From: Propionibacteriaceae bacterium
Lineage (GTDB): Bacteria > Actinomycetota > Actinomycetes > Propionibacteriales > Propionibacteriaceae
Assembly: GCA_031262845.1 (NCBI GenBank)
Contig: JAISGZ010000020.1
Span: forward strand, 1 to 14,697
Direction of reading: 5' to 3'
DNA: 14,697 nt
Shown: piece after piece, positions 7,234 through 14,432 of the stretch
Layout: each line of letters starts with the position of its first letter
Position numbering within the stretch: position 1 is the stretch's first letter
The notes under the pieces: model-generated
What the model was told of the DNA's origin: nothing
The model's database searches: none
Seen by the model: only the letters and a program-made list of their open reading frames with translations
Made by a program: the position numbers and the translations under genes

Positions 7234-7803
7234 CTATGAACTAGTCGGCTTTGGCGTTCGGTTGTTGATCCCGGCTAGGAGAGCGTCGTCGATCGGGGCG
7301 CCGACGCGAATGACTGTGATACCACCGTCGGCTTCGACAATGGCGAAGGCGACATCGGTCAGGCGAGTGATACCGGCACAACGCAACCGCACCATGAGGT
7401 CGGTCATACCGAGGTGAGCGCGACGCAGTGCCGACTGATCGACGACACCATCGCGCATGACGACACGAGCTTTGTTGGTTGCCGCCCAACGACCGGGAAG
7501 GTGGCGACTCAGCAATCGAAAAACGCCTTCCCAGACGATCAATACGACAAGGGCGATGAGGCCACCGGCCAAGTTGGCACTATCACCGAGGATGGCCCGA
7601 GCGGTGATGGCACCGATCAGGGCCATGAGGGCAAAGCCTGTGATGGTGACGCGGGCCCGGGCCTCTTGGCCGACGAACGACACGATGAGAGTGAAGAACC
7701 AAAACAACACGGTCGCAGAAATCACGACTGACAAGGCTTGAACAGAGCTGATTCCGAGGTGCGTCCAGAGGGCGTCAAACATAGTCTTGATCATAAGTCG
7801 CAC
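7234..7803 (-). CDS. DUF421/YetF-like membrane protein
   Basis: A 189-residue protein with three predicted membrane segments at about 22-43, 52-72 and 78-98, followed by a cytoplasmic YetF-type domain at about 108-168. That domain contains RVVMRDGVV, then LGMTDLMVRLRCAGITRLTD and VAFAIVEADGGITVI, the pattern seen in DUF421 proteins (Arg/Leu-rich helix, then a strand pair with a Glu and Gly-Ile). Molecular function of the family is not established; in Bacillus the relatives are linked to spores and the membrane. The longest frame starts with GTG at 7803. In-frame ATGs at 7794 and 7782 are also possible and no start has a clear Shine-Dalgarno. It is divergent from the MFS gene and followed by a hairpin. 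Confidence 0.8.
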   Translation of the reverse strand: MRLMIKTMFDALWTHLGISSVQALSVVISATVLFWFFTLIVSFVGQEARARVTITGFALMALIGAITARAILGDSANLAGGLIALVVLIVWEGVFRLLSRHLPGRWAATNKARVVMRDGVVDQSALRRAHLGMTDLMVRLRCAGITRLTDVAFAIVEADGGITVIRVGAPIDDALLAGINNRTPKPTSS

Positions 7804-8031
7804 CAGATTGTTCGGTCGTGTTCTCCCTGGCGTGTGGTTCGGGGTGACCGGTGAGGTGGCCAGCCAGGCGGAGGAGAAATCGATCGTGGACTATCGGCGA
7901 CGACCGGCAGACTGAACCAGGTCTGAATCAGGCCGCCACCACCAGCGTAAGATGCCAGACAGACGCCGAACGACTGACCGATCTGGTTTTCAGCCCAGGG
8001 CCGGCAACAAATCACTGCTGAGAAGACGGTT

Positions 8032-9333
8032 GTGAAGTTTTTATCGAACAAATGGGTCATGTGTGCCGCCGGTGCCCTCGTCTCGTTTTGCACGATGGGG
8101 ATGACCGTCACATCTTTCTCCGTATATCAGCCGTACCTCATTGATATCGGTGGGCTGACCAACGGCCAAAGTTCGCTGCTGATTACGATCCGGAGTTTAT
8201 CCGCCCTGGTAGCGATGGTGTTATTCGCCTGGTTTTACGGCAAAGTTCATCTGCGCCTCGGTTTAACCATTTCCCTTGGTTTTACCACGCTGGCTTTTCT
8301 CATTTTTGGCTTAGCCGATTCGATGGCCGGCTACGCCGTCGCGGCGGCCATTGCCGGGCTGAGTTACGGGTTCGGCGGCATGATCGCCGTTTCAGCGCTC
8401 ATCAGCCAATGGTTCTCCCGCCACCGGGCTTTGGCTTTAGGGATTTGCGCGGCCGCCACCGGGGTTTCGAGCGTTGTTCTGTCACCGCTCGTGACGATCG
8501 TCGTCCAACGGTTTTCGCTAGCCACAGCCTTTTTAACCCAGACCGCTCTGTGCGCGCTCATCACCGTCGTGGTTGGCCTCGTCGTCCGGGCCAAACCGCA
8601 GTCGCTGCCCGAACAAACCGAGCAGACCATGGTGGCTTTAGAAAATGCCCCGCACGGCGTTGACCGCATCGACATCATTGAGGCCGAAGAAACCAACCAA
8701 GAAATTCAAGCCCAGACGGTGAACCCCCGATCACCAGTCAGCGGCCGAATCAATTTCCGGAACATGATTCCCGTGTGTATCGCCATGGTGCTCATGGGCT
8801 GCCTCGGCAACACGGCCTACGCCCACCTCTCCGTGCTCTATTCGACCGCTGGATTTTCGCCTCACGACGTATCCATAATTCTGTCAGTAATTGGTTTCAC
8901 ACTCATTGTGTCGAAGATTGTGTACGGCCAATCCGTCGATCGGTTGGGCGGCTACGCCTCCAACAACATTTTCTTCGCACTCGTGTTTATCGGCTACATC
9001 CTCTGCAGTTTGGCTGATTACGAAAACTTGGCCGGTGGTCTCATCGCCATCGTTATCGCCGGTTTCGGATTACCGATCGCGACGGTCGGTATCTCCGTTT
9101 TTGCGGCTGATCTGGCGGGCGTCGGCAGCCAAATCCGGATGTTGCAGGTTTTCCAAGTCCTCTACGCCATCGGGTCGACCATTTTCGGTTTTGTGCCCGG
9201 CCTCATCGCTGACCAAACTGGCAGTTACGCGCCCTTCTACGCCGCCACGGTGGGCGTGACTTTATTGTGTTTTGTCCTCATCCAATTGAGTTATCGCCAC
9301 GTCCGTCGCCAGCGGGCGCACGCGGTCGCCTGA
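8032..9333 (+). CDS. Major facilitator superfamily transporter
   Basis: A 433-residue integral membrane protein with twelve hydrophobic segments in two six-helix halves, separated by a charged cytoplasmic loop at about 187-243. The stretch WFSRHRALALGI (127-138) resembles the loop of the monocarboxylate/oxalate-formate branch of the superfamily. YGQSVDRLGGYASN (298-311) is the motif A-like loop of the second half. The start is GTG at 8032 with GAGAAG about nine bases upstream; an ATG at codon 10 is an alternative but would cut the first helix. The substrate cannot be read from the sequence; a small organic anion is a guess from family resemblance. It stands alone: the cysteine genes downstream appear to have their own promoter 133 bases later. 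Confidence 0.85.
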   Translation: MKFLSNKWVMCAAGALVSFCTMGMTVTSFSVYQPYLIDIGGLTNGQSSLLITIRSLSALVAMVLFAWFYGKVHLRLGLTISLGFTTLAFLIFGLADSMAGYAVAAAIAGLSYGFGGMIAVSALISQWFSRHRALALGICAAATGVSSVVLSPLVTIVVQRFSLATAFLTQTALCALITVVVGLVVRAKPQSLPEQTEQTMVALENAPHGVDRIDIIEAEETNQEIQAQTVNPRSPVSGRINFRNMIPVCIAMVLMGCLGNTAYAHLSVLYSTAGFSPHDVSIILSVIGFTLIVSKIVYGQSVDRLGGYASNNIFFALVFIGYILCSLADYENLAGGLIAIVIAGFGLPIATVGISVFAADLAGVGSQIRMLQVFQVLYAIGSTIFGFVPGLIADQTGSYAPFYAATVGVTLLCFVLIQLSYRHVRRQRAHAVA

Positions 9334-9427
9334 AGCCCGCCACGATGACCACTCCAGCGTTATTCAACTCCGTCGAGTCAGCCGCTCAGGACTTCGGTCA
9401 CCATCGCTCGACCCTTTCGATCACAAC

Positions 9428-9495
9428 CTGTGGCATCACAGAAACCACGTTGTCAAACGCAAATTTTGTGTTGGTGCCGGTGATGTGCGTATACT
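9428..9495 (+). promoter_or_regulatory. Promoter of the cysteine operon with an upstream dyad
   Basis: TATACT at 9490-9495 is a near-consensus -10. TTGTGT at 9466-9471 is an acceptable -35 with an 18-base spacer. Transcription would start near 9502-9503, about 213 bases before cysK. A small perfect dyad CTGTG-GCAT-CACAG (9428-9441) lies just upstream and could be a regulator site. The hexamers are seen; function is inference. Confidence 0.5.
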
Positions 9496-9502
9496 CCCGC
9501 TC

Positions 9503-9571
9503 ATGTTCTCGACAGCTACTGCAACCATGATGCGTGGTCAGTTTGTGCTGTCAGCTTGTCGAATGCGTTGA
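9503..9571 (+). CDS. Candidate leader peptide ahead of cysK (22 codons)
   Basis: An ATG at 9503 lies seven to eight bases after the TATACT box, so the mRNA would begin at this start codon (leaderless). The peptide has 22 residues: it opens MFSTATATMM and ends QFVLSACRMR, with a single Cys (TGT, 9557-9559) four codons before the TGA at 9569-9571. A terminator-like hairpin begins about 30 bases later and cysK starts 144 bases after the stop. In actinobacteria short leader ORFs with cysteine codons are known ahead of sulfur and cysteine operons and act in attenuation. That this one does the same is inference: it has one cysteine, not a run, and an internal ATG pair could also be used. Confidence 0.4.
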   Translation: MFSTATATMMRGQFVLSACRMR

Positions 9572-9602
9572 TTCTCCGCAACCGGCTTTATCTGAACATC
9601 AC

Positions 9603-9644
9603 ATCCCGTAACGTTTAGCGCCGTTGGCGCACCCCGGGATTTTT
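9603..9644 (+). terminator. Terminator-like hairpin in the cysK leader
   Basis: ATCCCG (9603-9608) pairs with CGGGAT (9635-9640), and inside it GCGCC (9618-9622) pairs with GGCGC (9626-9630) around a GTT loop. A T-run (TTTTT, 9640-9644) follows at once. It lies between the leader ORF and cysK, after the proposed start of transcription, so it could stop transcription conditionally. It could otherwise be a terminator for weak readthrough from the MFS gene 270 bases upstream. No SAM riboswitch or T-box core sequence is recognisable around it. Confidence 0.5.
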
Positions 9645-9715
9645 CTCTCACCGGTGACATCTGTCTCGTTATCGATGATTACCCACACCCTGATCACACC
9701 AGAAAGAAATCCATC

Positions 9716-10645
9716 ATGTCCTATTTTTCAAACGCCACTGAACTGATTGGCCACACTCCACTCGTCAAAATCAACCGACTCTTTCTTCATTCTCCCGCCA
9801 CCGTGCTGGGAAAACTCGAGTATTACAACCCAGCCAATTCCGTCAAAGACCGGATCGGCGTCGCCATCATCGACGCGGCCGAGCGTTCCGGCGCCCTCAA
9901 ACCCGGCGGCACGATCGTTGAAGGCACTTCCGGCAACACCGGCATCGCTTTGGCTTGGGCCGGCGCCGTCCGTGGTTACCGCGTCATCATCACCTTGCCC
10001 GAGACCTTTTCCCGAGAACGCCGGGCCGTGTTGCGAGCCTATGGCGCGGAGTTGGTGTTAACCCCGGCCGCTGATGGTATTCCCGGTGCCAACGCCCGGG
10101 CCGCCGCTATCGTGGCAGACACTCCCGGGGCCATTCTGGCTAGCCAATTCACCAACCCGGCGAACTATCAGATTCACGAACAACCGACCGCCGAGGAAAT
10201 CTGGCGCGACACCGACGGTGCGGTCGACATCGTTGTCGCGGGCGTCGGCACTGGTGGCACAATCACGGGTATCGGCCACGTCCTCAAAGCCCGCAAACCG
10301 AGCGTGCGACTGATCGCCGTCGAAGCCGCCGAATCGGCCGTCTTGTCCGGCCGACCCAAGGGCATCCACAAAATCCAGGGCATCTCAGCCGGCTTCGTAC
10401 CTGACATCCTCGACCGCACCGTGATCGACGACATTGTGCCGGTGACCAGTGATGATGCCCTGGAATGGGCCCGCCGGGCGGCCCGTGAAGAAGGGCTCTT
10501 GGTCGGTATTTCCGCCGGTGCGGCCCTGCGTGCGACGGCCGACGTGGCGGCGACCGCCAGCGCTGGACAGACGATCGTCACGATCATTCCCGACTGGGGC
10601 GAGCGCTATCTGTCAACACCGTTGTACGCCGATTTTTTGAACTGA
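9716..10645 (+). CDS. cysK: Cysteine synthase family PLP enzyme (O-acetylserine sulfhydrylase or cystathionine beta-synthase type)
   Basis: A 309-residue fold-type II PLP enzyme, the usual length for cysteine synthase A. It probably makes cysteine from O-acetylserine and sulfide in the cytoplasm. Visible features: Lys44 in NSVKDR (Schiff base lysine), substrate loop TSGNTG at 71-76, QFTNPAN at 144-150, phosphate-binding loop GTGGT at 178-182, and GISAGAA at 264-270 whose Ser267 contacts the PLP ring nitrogen. The segment PTAEEIW (158-164) replaces the TTGPEIW common in cysteine synthases. With the gamma-lyase family gene next door, a role as cystathionine beta-synthase (serine or O-acetylserine plus homocysteine) is possible, as for the Bacillus mccA-mccB pair. 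The ATG at 9716 has a GAAAGAAA ribosome site. There is no C-terminal CBS regulatory domain. Family is sure; the exact substrate is not. Confidence 0.88.
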   Translation: MSYFSNATELIGHTPLVKINRLFLHSPATVLGKLEYYNPANSVKDRIGVAIIDAAERSGALKPGGTIVEGTSGNTGIALAWAGAVRGYRVIITLPETFSRERRAVLRAYGAELVLTPAADGIPGANARAAAIVADTPGAILASQFTNPANYQIHEQPTAEEIWRDTDGAVDIVVAGVGTGGTITGIGHVLKARKPSVRLIAVEAAESAVLSGRPKGIHKIQGISAGFVPDILDRTVIDDIVPVTSDDALEWARRAAREEGLLVGISAGAALRATADVAATASAGQTIVTIIPDWGERYLSTPLYADFLN

Positions 10646-10664
10646 CCCAATCCGCGATCTCACG

Positions 10665-10670
10665 AAGGAG
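10665..10670 (+). promoter_or_regulatory. Shine-Dalgarno that decides the start of the second gene of the operon
   Basis: AAGGAG lies only two bases before the ATG at 10673 but eight bases before the ATG at 10679. The second ATG is therefore the better start. Confidence 0.75.
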
Positions 10671-10678
10671 TAATGACC

Positions 10679-11872
10679 ATGTCTGAATTTGACACCCGGG
10701 CGGTCCAAGTTGGCCAGTCGCCGGACCCCGTCACCGGCGCCATCGTGCCACCGATCACCCTGGCTTCGACTTTCGTCCTCGACCAGGTTGATGTCACGCG
10801 GTCTGGCTACGACTATTCGCGTTCTGGCAACCCGACCCGGGACGCTTACCAAGTGGCTTTAGCCAATCTCGAAAGTGGCGGCGCGGCGGTCGCTTTCCCG
10901 TCCGGCCTGAGCGCTGAAGACAGCCTGATCCGGGTGCTGACCCGGCCAGGTGACACGGTCCTCTACGGCCGCGACGCCTACGGTGGCACTGGTCGGCTCT
11001 TCACCTGGGTGTTGCCGACCGAGGGCCGTTCCGCCCGTCGCCTCGACACGACCGATCCAGCGGCGATCCGGGAGAGTTTGGCCGCCACCGGTGCCCAGTT
11101 GGTGTGGTTGGAGACACCGTCGAACCCACGTTTAGAGGTGTCGGACATCGCTGCCGCTGCCGAACTGGCTCACGCCGCCGGGGCCTATCTCGTCGTCGAC
11201 AATACCTTCGCCACGCCGGTGTTTCAGCGGCCGCTGGAGTTGGGAGCCGATGTCGTGGTCCATTCGACAACGAAGTTTGTCGGCGGACACTCCGACCTGA
11301 TCGGTGGGGCGGCGATCTTCGCTGACGGGCTGGAACTCCACCACCCCGGCTTGTCTGGCTCGACCAGCGTGGCCGAGGAAGTGCTGTGGTGGCAAAACGC
11401 CACCGGCGCCGTGCCTGGAGCATTCGACTGTTGGTTGGCCGCCCGCGGATTGAGGACCTTACCGGTCCGGGTGCGCCAGGCGGCCGCTTCAGCCCAAGCC
11501 ATCGCCGAAACTCTGACCGAGATTCCCGGCGTTACCAAAGTTCACTACCCGGGACTGCCTGACGACCCCGGCCACGTCGTGGCGAGCCGCCAGATGAGCG
11601 GCTTCGGCGCCATCGTTTCGTTCGCATTGGCCAGCCCCGAACTGGCCCGCCGAGTAGCCGAAAGCACGACCCTATTCCGGCTCGCCGTTTCCCTGGGCGC
11701 CGCCGAATCACTGATCGAATACCCCTTCGCGATGACCCATCAAGCCTTGGCCAGTACCGCCGACGCCGCCCCTGACCGCCTCGTCCGGTTAGCCATCGGC
11801 CTCGAAGATCCGGCCGATCTGATTGCTGATTTACGTCAAGTAATTGCCCGAGCCAAACACAATTCTCAATGA
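10679..11872 (+). CDS. Cystathionine gamma-lyase / gamma-synthase family PLP enzyme
   Basis: A 397-residue fold-type I PLP enzyme of the Cys/Met metabolism family (399 if the upstream ATG at 10673 is used). Numbered from that upstream ATG: YSRSGNPTR at 48-56 binds the cofactor phosphate of the partner subunit, Asp176 in VVDNTFATP pairs with the pyridine nitrogen, and Lys201 in HSTTKFVGGHSD is the Schiff base lysine. SLGAAESLIEYPFAMTH near 340-356 is the family's C-terminal active-site segment. It either cleaves cystathionine to cysteine (reverse transsulfuration) or makes cystathionine from an O-acylhomoserine; sequence alone does not decide. It follows cysK by 33 bases and is surely cotranscribed with it. 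Pairing with a CBS-like gene favours cystathionine gamma-lyase (mccB-like). No strong terminator hairpin is visible after the stop. Confidence 0.88.
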   Translation: MSEFDTRAVQVGQSPDPVTGAIVPPITLASTFVLDQVDVTRSGYDYSRSGNPTRDAYQVALANLESGGAAVAFPSGLSAEDSLIRVLTRPGDTVLYGRDAYGGTGRLFTWVLPTEGRSARRLDTTDPAAIRESLAATGAQLVWLETPSNPRLEVSDIAAAAELAHAAGAYLVVDNTFATPVFQRPLELGADVVVHSTTKFVGGHSDLIGGAAIFADGLELHHPGLSGSTSVAEEVLWWQNATGAVPGAFDCWLAARGLRTLPVRVRQAAASAQAIAETLTEIPGVTKVHYPGLPDDPGHVVASRQMSGFGAIVSFALASPELARRVAESTTLFRLAVSLGAAESLIEYPFAMTHQALASTADAAPDRLVRLAIGLEDPADLIADLRQVIARAKHNSQ

Positions 11873-12210
11873 CCGACAAACCGCAACGACAAGAATAGGA
11901 ATTAAGCAAGAGTCGGCAGCAATTCTCACCCTTATATTGTCAAACGCACTTGGGCCGATGCGGTGCGCTGGTCACGAAACCTTGCTATGGCCTCTGCCAC
12001 TAGCGATCACCTCCCGGCCAGCAACCAACAGAAGCGGACTCGGATCGCCTCATCAGCGAGTGGTGGCTCAAACGCTGGGGCATGATGCGCGCCGCACAAA
12101 CCACTGTCCCGCCGTCAGAGCCTTTCTCAGCTCAAAGGACACCCGGTACTGTCAGTCGATCCAATTAGCCTTGGCGACATGACTGATCATGTCTGCCAGA
12201 TGCGAGTGGC
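11873..12210. other. Intergenic region with no supported gene
   Basis: About 340 bases between the sulfur operon and the antitoxin gene region. An open frame overlaps it, but its composition is unlike a protein and it overlaps the end of the upstream gene. I see no clear terminator, RNA or mobile element here; a loose GAATT/AATTC inverted pair near 11909-11925 is too weak to call. Confidence 0.5.
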
Positions 12211-12255
12211 ACCATGGGTGAACGACAGATTGTGTAACAGATACCATGGGTCTGT
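12211..12255 (+). promoter_or_regulatory. Promoter/operator region of the AbiEi-type gene
   Basis: ACCATGGGT occurs twice, at 12211-12219 and 12243-12251 (32 bases apart, about three helical turns). ACAGAT also occurs twice, at 12225-12230 and 12237-12242. An inverted pair ACAGA (12237-12241) and TCTGT (12251-12255) straddles TACCAT (12242-12247), a plausible -10 that would place transcription start at the GTG at 12254. AbiEi antitoxins are known to repress their own promoter through inverted repeats, so these may be its operators. That link is inference. Confidence 0.4.
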
Positions 12256-12850
12256 GACGATTTCTGCCGGTTATACAGATGATTGGCCTGCTCTGGTCAG
12301 TTATCGTGATCTGCCCGAGAAAGGACTGACCCGGTTCGGGCTCGACAAGGCGGTGGACGATGGCGTGTTCGAACGCATAGCTCCCGGTTTGTTTGCTCGT
12401 TCGGGGGCCACTGACGATACGACGCTGGCCCAGGCTGTGATCGCCTTGAAACGCCCGGCTTCGACACTATGTCTATTGTCGGCAGCGGCGTTACATGATC
12501 TGACCGACGAGATTCCTCGGGCCACTGATGTGGCCATTCCCCGCGGCACGCATCCAATCAAGGTCAAGACAGCACCAGTCGAGTGGCATCGGTTTGATGT
12601 CGACACGTTTGATGTGGGCCGTGGTGAGCGGGATTTGTTCGACGGCCTCAGGATCGGCTTGTATTCGCCTCAGCGCACGATTGTCGACCTGTTCCGGTTG
12701 CGTCATATTTGGGGACAAGATTTGGCAATCGATGTGTTAAAACGCTGGCTGCGCCGAAGAGGAAGCACTGCGTCTTCGTTGCTTGCCGTGGCCAAACGGT
12801 TCCCCGCCGCTTATCCGGCGGTGCATTCGGCCTTGGAGGTGCTGCTGTGA
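12254..12850 (+). CDS. AbiEi-family antitoxin-like protein (type IV toxin-antitoxin), no toxin gene adjacent
   Basis: About 198 residues from a GTG at 12254; a longer frame starts at 12179 (223 residues) but its added 25 residues do not look like the family. The N-terminal part (YRDLPEKGLTRFGLDKAVDD, GVFERIAPGLFAR) has the winged-helix look of AbiEi antitoxins: a helix-turn-helix followed by a beta-hairpin reading xxRxxPGLY/F. A C-terminal domain (STLCLLSAAALHDL; RIGLYSPQRTIVDLFRLRH; ALEVLL at the end) is as in the AbiEi family. Such proteins bind their own promoter and counter AbiEii nucleotidyltransferase toxins, which act on tRNA or nucleotides. Here the stop codon overlaps a GTG (GTGA), the usual toxin start arrangement, but glyA ends 33 bases later and no toxin follows. 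It may be an orphan regulator or a remnant of a broken system. Confidence 0.75.
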   Translation: MTISAGYTDDWPALVSYRDLPEKGLTRFGLDKAVDDGVFERIAPGLFARSGATDDTTLAQAVIALKRPASTLCLLSAAALHDLTDEIPRATDVAIPRGTHPIKVKTAPVEWHRFDVDTFDVGRGERDLFDGLRIGLYSPQRTIVDLFRLRHIWGQDLAIDVLKRWLRRRGSTASSLLAVAKRFPAAYPAVHSALEVLL

Positions 12851-12882
12851 GCCCGAGAAAGGGCAGAACAGGACCGGCCCGC

Positions 12883-14322
12883 TTACAGCTCCAAACCGGG
12901 GTACAGCGGGTACTTCGCCAGCAGGTCGGCGGCCCGGCTCTGAACCTGGTCAACCACCTTGGCGGGGGTCGTGTACTTGGCTTGGCTCGTCCCTTGGGCG
13001 GCGGTCTGGCGCAGGACTGTGGCGATGAGATCGGCGGTTTCGTCGAACTCGGCGGCGCCGAAGCCACGTGAGGTCAGAGCCGGCGTGCCGAGGCGAATCC
13101 CGGACGTGTACCAAGCACCGTGGGGATCGCGCGGAATCGAGTTCCGGTTCGTCACGATGCCAGCGTCGAGCAGGGCATTCTCGGCCTGGCGGCCGGTCAG
13201 ACCAAAGCTGCTGGCGACGTCGAGCAGGACGATGTGGTTGTCGGTCCCACCCGTGACCAGCCGCACGCCCCGGCGTAACAAGCCCTCGGCCAGGCTCTTG
13301 GCGTTGGTCGCCACGTTGGCGGCGTAGGTCTGGAAACTCGGCCGGCGAGCCTCGGCGAAAGCCACCGCCTTGGCGGCCATGACGTGGCCCAACGGCCCGC
13401 CCAACACCATCGGGCAGCCCTTGTCAACGGCGGCGTCGAACTCCGGCGTCGACAAGACGAAGCCACCCCGCGGCCCGCGCAACGACTTGTGAGTCGTCGA
13501 AGCCACGACGTGGGCGAAGGGCACCGGATCCTCGTCACCTTGGAAAACCTTGCCCGCGACCAAGCCCGCGAAGTGGGCCATATCGACGAACAAGACGGCC
13601 CCGACCTCATCCGCGATCGACCGCATGGTGGCGAAATTAACCCGCCGCGGGTAGGCCGAATACCCGGCCACGAGAATGAACGGCCGATATTCGCGGGCGC
13701 TGGCCCGGAGGGCGTCGTAGTCGATCAAACCGGTTTCGGGGTCCGTCCCGTACGACCGCTGTTCGAACATCTTGCCCGAGATGTTGTGGCGGAAACCGTG
13801 GGTCAGATGGCCGCCGGCGTCGAGCGACATCCCCATGACCCGCTGCTGATTGAACTCACGGCGCAGCGCCTCCCAGTCGTCGTGCGACAGGTCGTTGAGG
13901 TTCTTCGCCCCTAGCCGGGCCAAGGTTGGCGATTCGATGCGCTGACTGAGGATGGCCCAGTAGGCGACCAGGTTGGCGTCGATCCCCGAGTGCGGCTGAA
14001 CGTAGGCGTGGTGCGCCCCGAAGAGGGCTTCGGCGTGTTCGGCGGCGGCCGCTTCGACCGTGTCGATATTGCGGCAGCCGGCGTAGAAGCGGTGGTCGAC
14101 CGTGCCCTCGGCGTATTTATCCGACAACCACGTCCCCATCGTCGCCAGCACCGGCAAGGAGGCGTAATTCTCCGACGCGATCAGCTTGAGCGAAGCCCGC
14201 TGATCGGACAACTCTTGGCGAGTGGCGGCGGCGACCCGCGGCTCGATCTGTTCGATCAGGCCCAAGGCTTGTTGGTAGACGGGGGAAAAAGCGGCGTTGA
14301 TCTCAGTTTCAGGTGTCGTCAC
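12883..14322 (-). CDS. glyA: Serine hydroxymethyltransferase, long actinobacterial form
   Basis: A 479-residue cytoplasmic PLP enzyme that converts serine and tetrahydrofolate to glycine and 5,10-methylene-tetrahydrofolate. Visible features: SLKLIASENYAS near the N-terminus, KYAEGTVDHRFYAG (substrate and cofactor site), HSGIDANLVAYWA, FVDMAHFAGLVAG with the PLP-binding Asp and His, STTHKSLRGPRGG carrying the Schiff base Lys279, and SGIRLGTPALTSRGF near the C-terminus. It is about 60 residues longer than the E. coli enzyme, mainly from an insert around residues 125-175 (ILSQRIESPTLARLGAKNLN and following), as in the long group found in actinobacteria. The start chosen is the GTG at 14322, eight bases after TAAATT; a longer frame begins with GTG at 14352. 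It lies 110 bases after an rRNA methyltransferase gene on the same strand and converges with the AbiEi gene. Confidence 0.95.
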   Translation of the reverse strand: MTTPETEINAAFSPVYQQALGLIEQIEPRVAAATRQELSDQRASLKLIASENYASLPVLATMGTWLSDKYAEGTVDHRFYAGCRNIDTVEAAAAEHAEALFGAHHAYVQPHSGIDANLVAYWAILSQRIESPTLARLGAKNLNDLSHDDWEALRREFNQQRVMGMSLDAGGHLTHGFRHNISGKMFEQRSYGTDPETGLIDYDALRASAREYRPFILVAGYSAYPRRVNFATMRSIADEVGAVLFVDMAHFAGLVAGKVFQGDEDPVPFAHVVASTTHKSLRGPRGGFVLSTPEFDAAVDKGCPMVLGGPLGHVMAAKAVAFAEARRPSFQTYAANVATNAKSLAEGLLRRGVRLVTGGTDNHIVLLDVASSFGLTGRQAENALLDAGIVTNRNSIPRDPHGAWYTSGIRLGTPALTSRGFGAAEFDETADLIATVLRQTAAQGTSQAKYTTPAKVVDQVQSRAADLLAKYPLYPGLEL

Positions 14323-14330
14323 GGGGGCAC

Positions 14331-14336
14331 AATTTA
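14331..14336 (-). promoter_or_regulatory. Possible -10 element (TAAATT) of glyA
   Basis: On the minus strand TAAATT ends eight bases before the GTG at 14322, so the transcript would start within two or three bases of the start codon. No good -35 is seen. Confidence 0.3.
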
Positions 14337-14432
14337 CCTCACGACCGAACACCAGCGCACCGTTTCGTGAGACAGGAGTTAGCGCGCGGAGTTCACCTGG
14401 TTGATTCGGCTCATTTCAAACGCGACAGAGCA

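Noticed and set aside
7414..7741. Plus-strand frames inside the DUF421 gene
   Set aside because: Antisense shadows; the minus frame shows membrane helices and the YetF-type domain.
7791..8111. Minus-strand frame of 106 residues between the DUF421 and MFS genes
   Set aside because: It overlaps both genes, has no recognisable domain, and its N-terminal part is antisense to the first MFS helix.
9530..9715. SAM riboswitch or T-box ahead of cysK (a GCAACC stretch near 9577 prompted the check)
   Set aside because: The surrounding conserved core sequences and pairing of those classes are not present; only a hairpin and a short ORF can be supported.
11844..12182. Plus-strand frame of 112 residues after the gamma-lyase gene
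   Set aside because: It overlaps the upstream gene in another frame, lacks a ribosome site and shows no protein-like pattern.
12709..13071. Plus-strand frame overlapping the AbiEi end and glyA, first thought to be the missing AbiEii toxin
   Set aside because: Almost all of it is antisense to the glyA C-terminus and no nucleotidyltransferase motif is visible.
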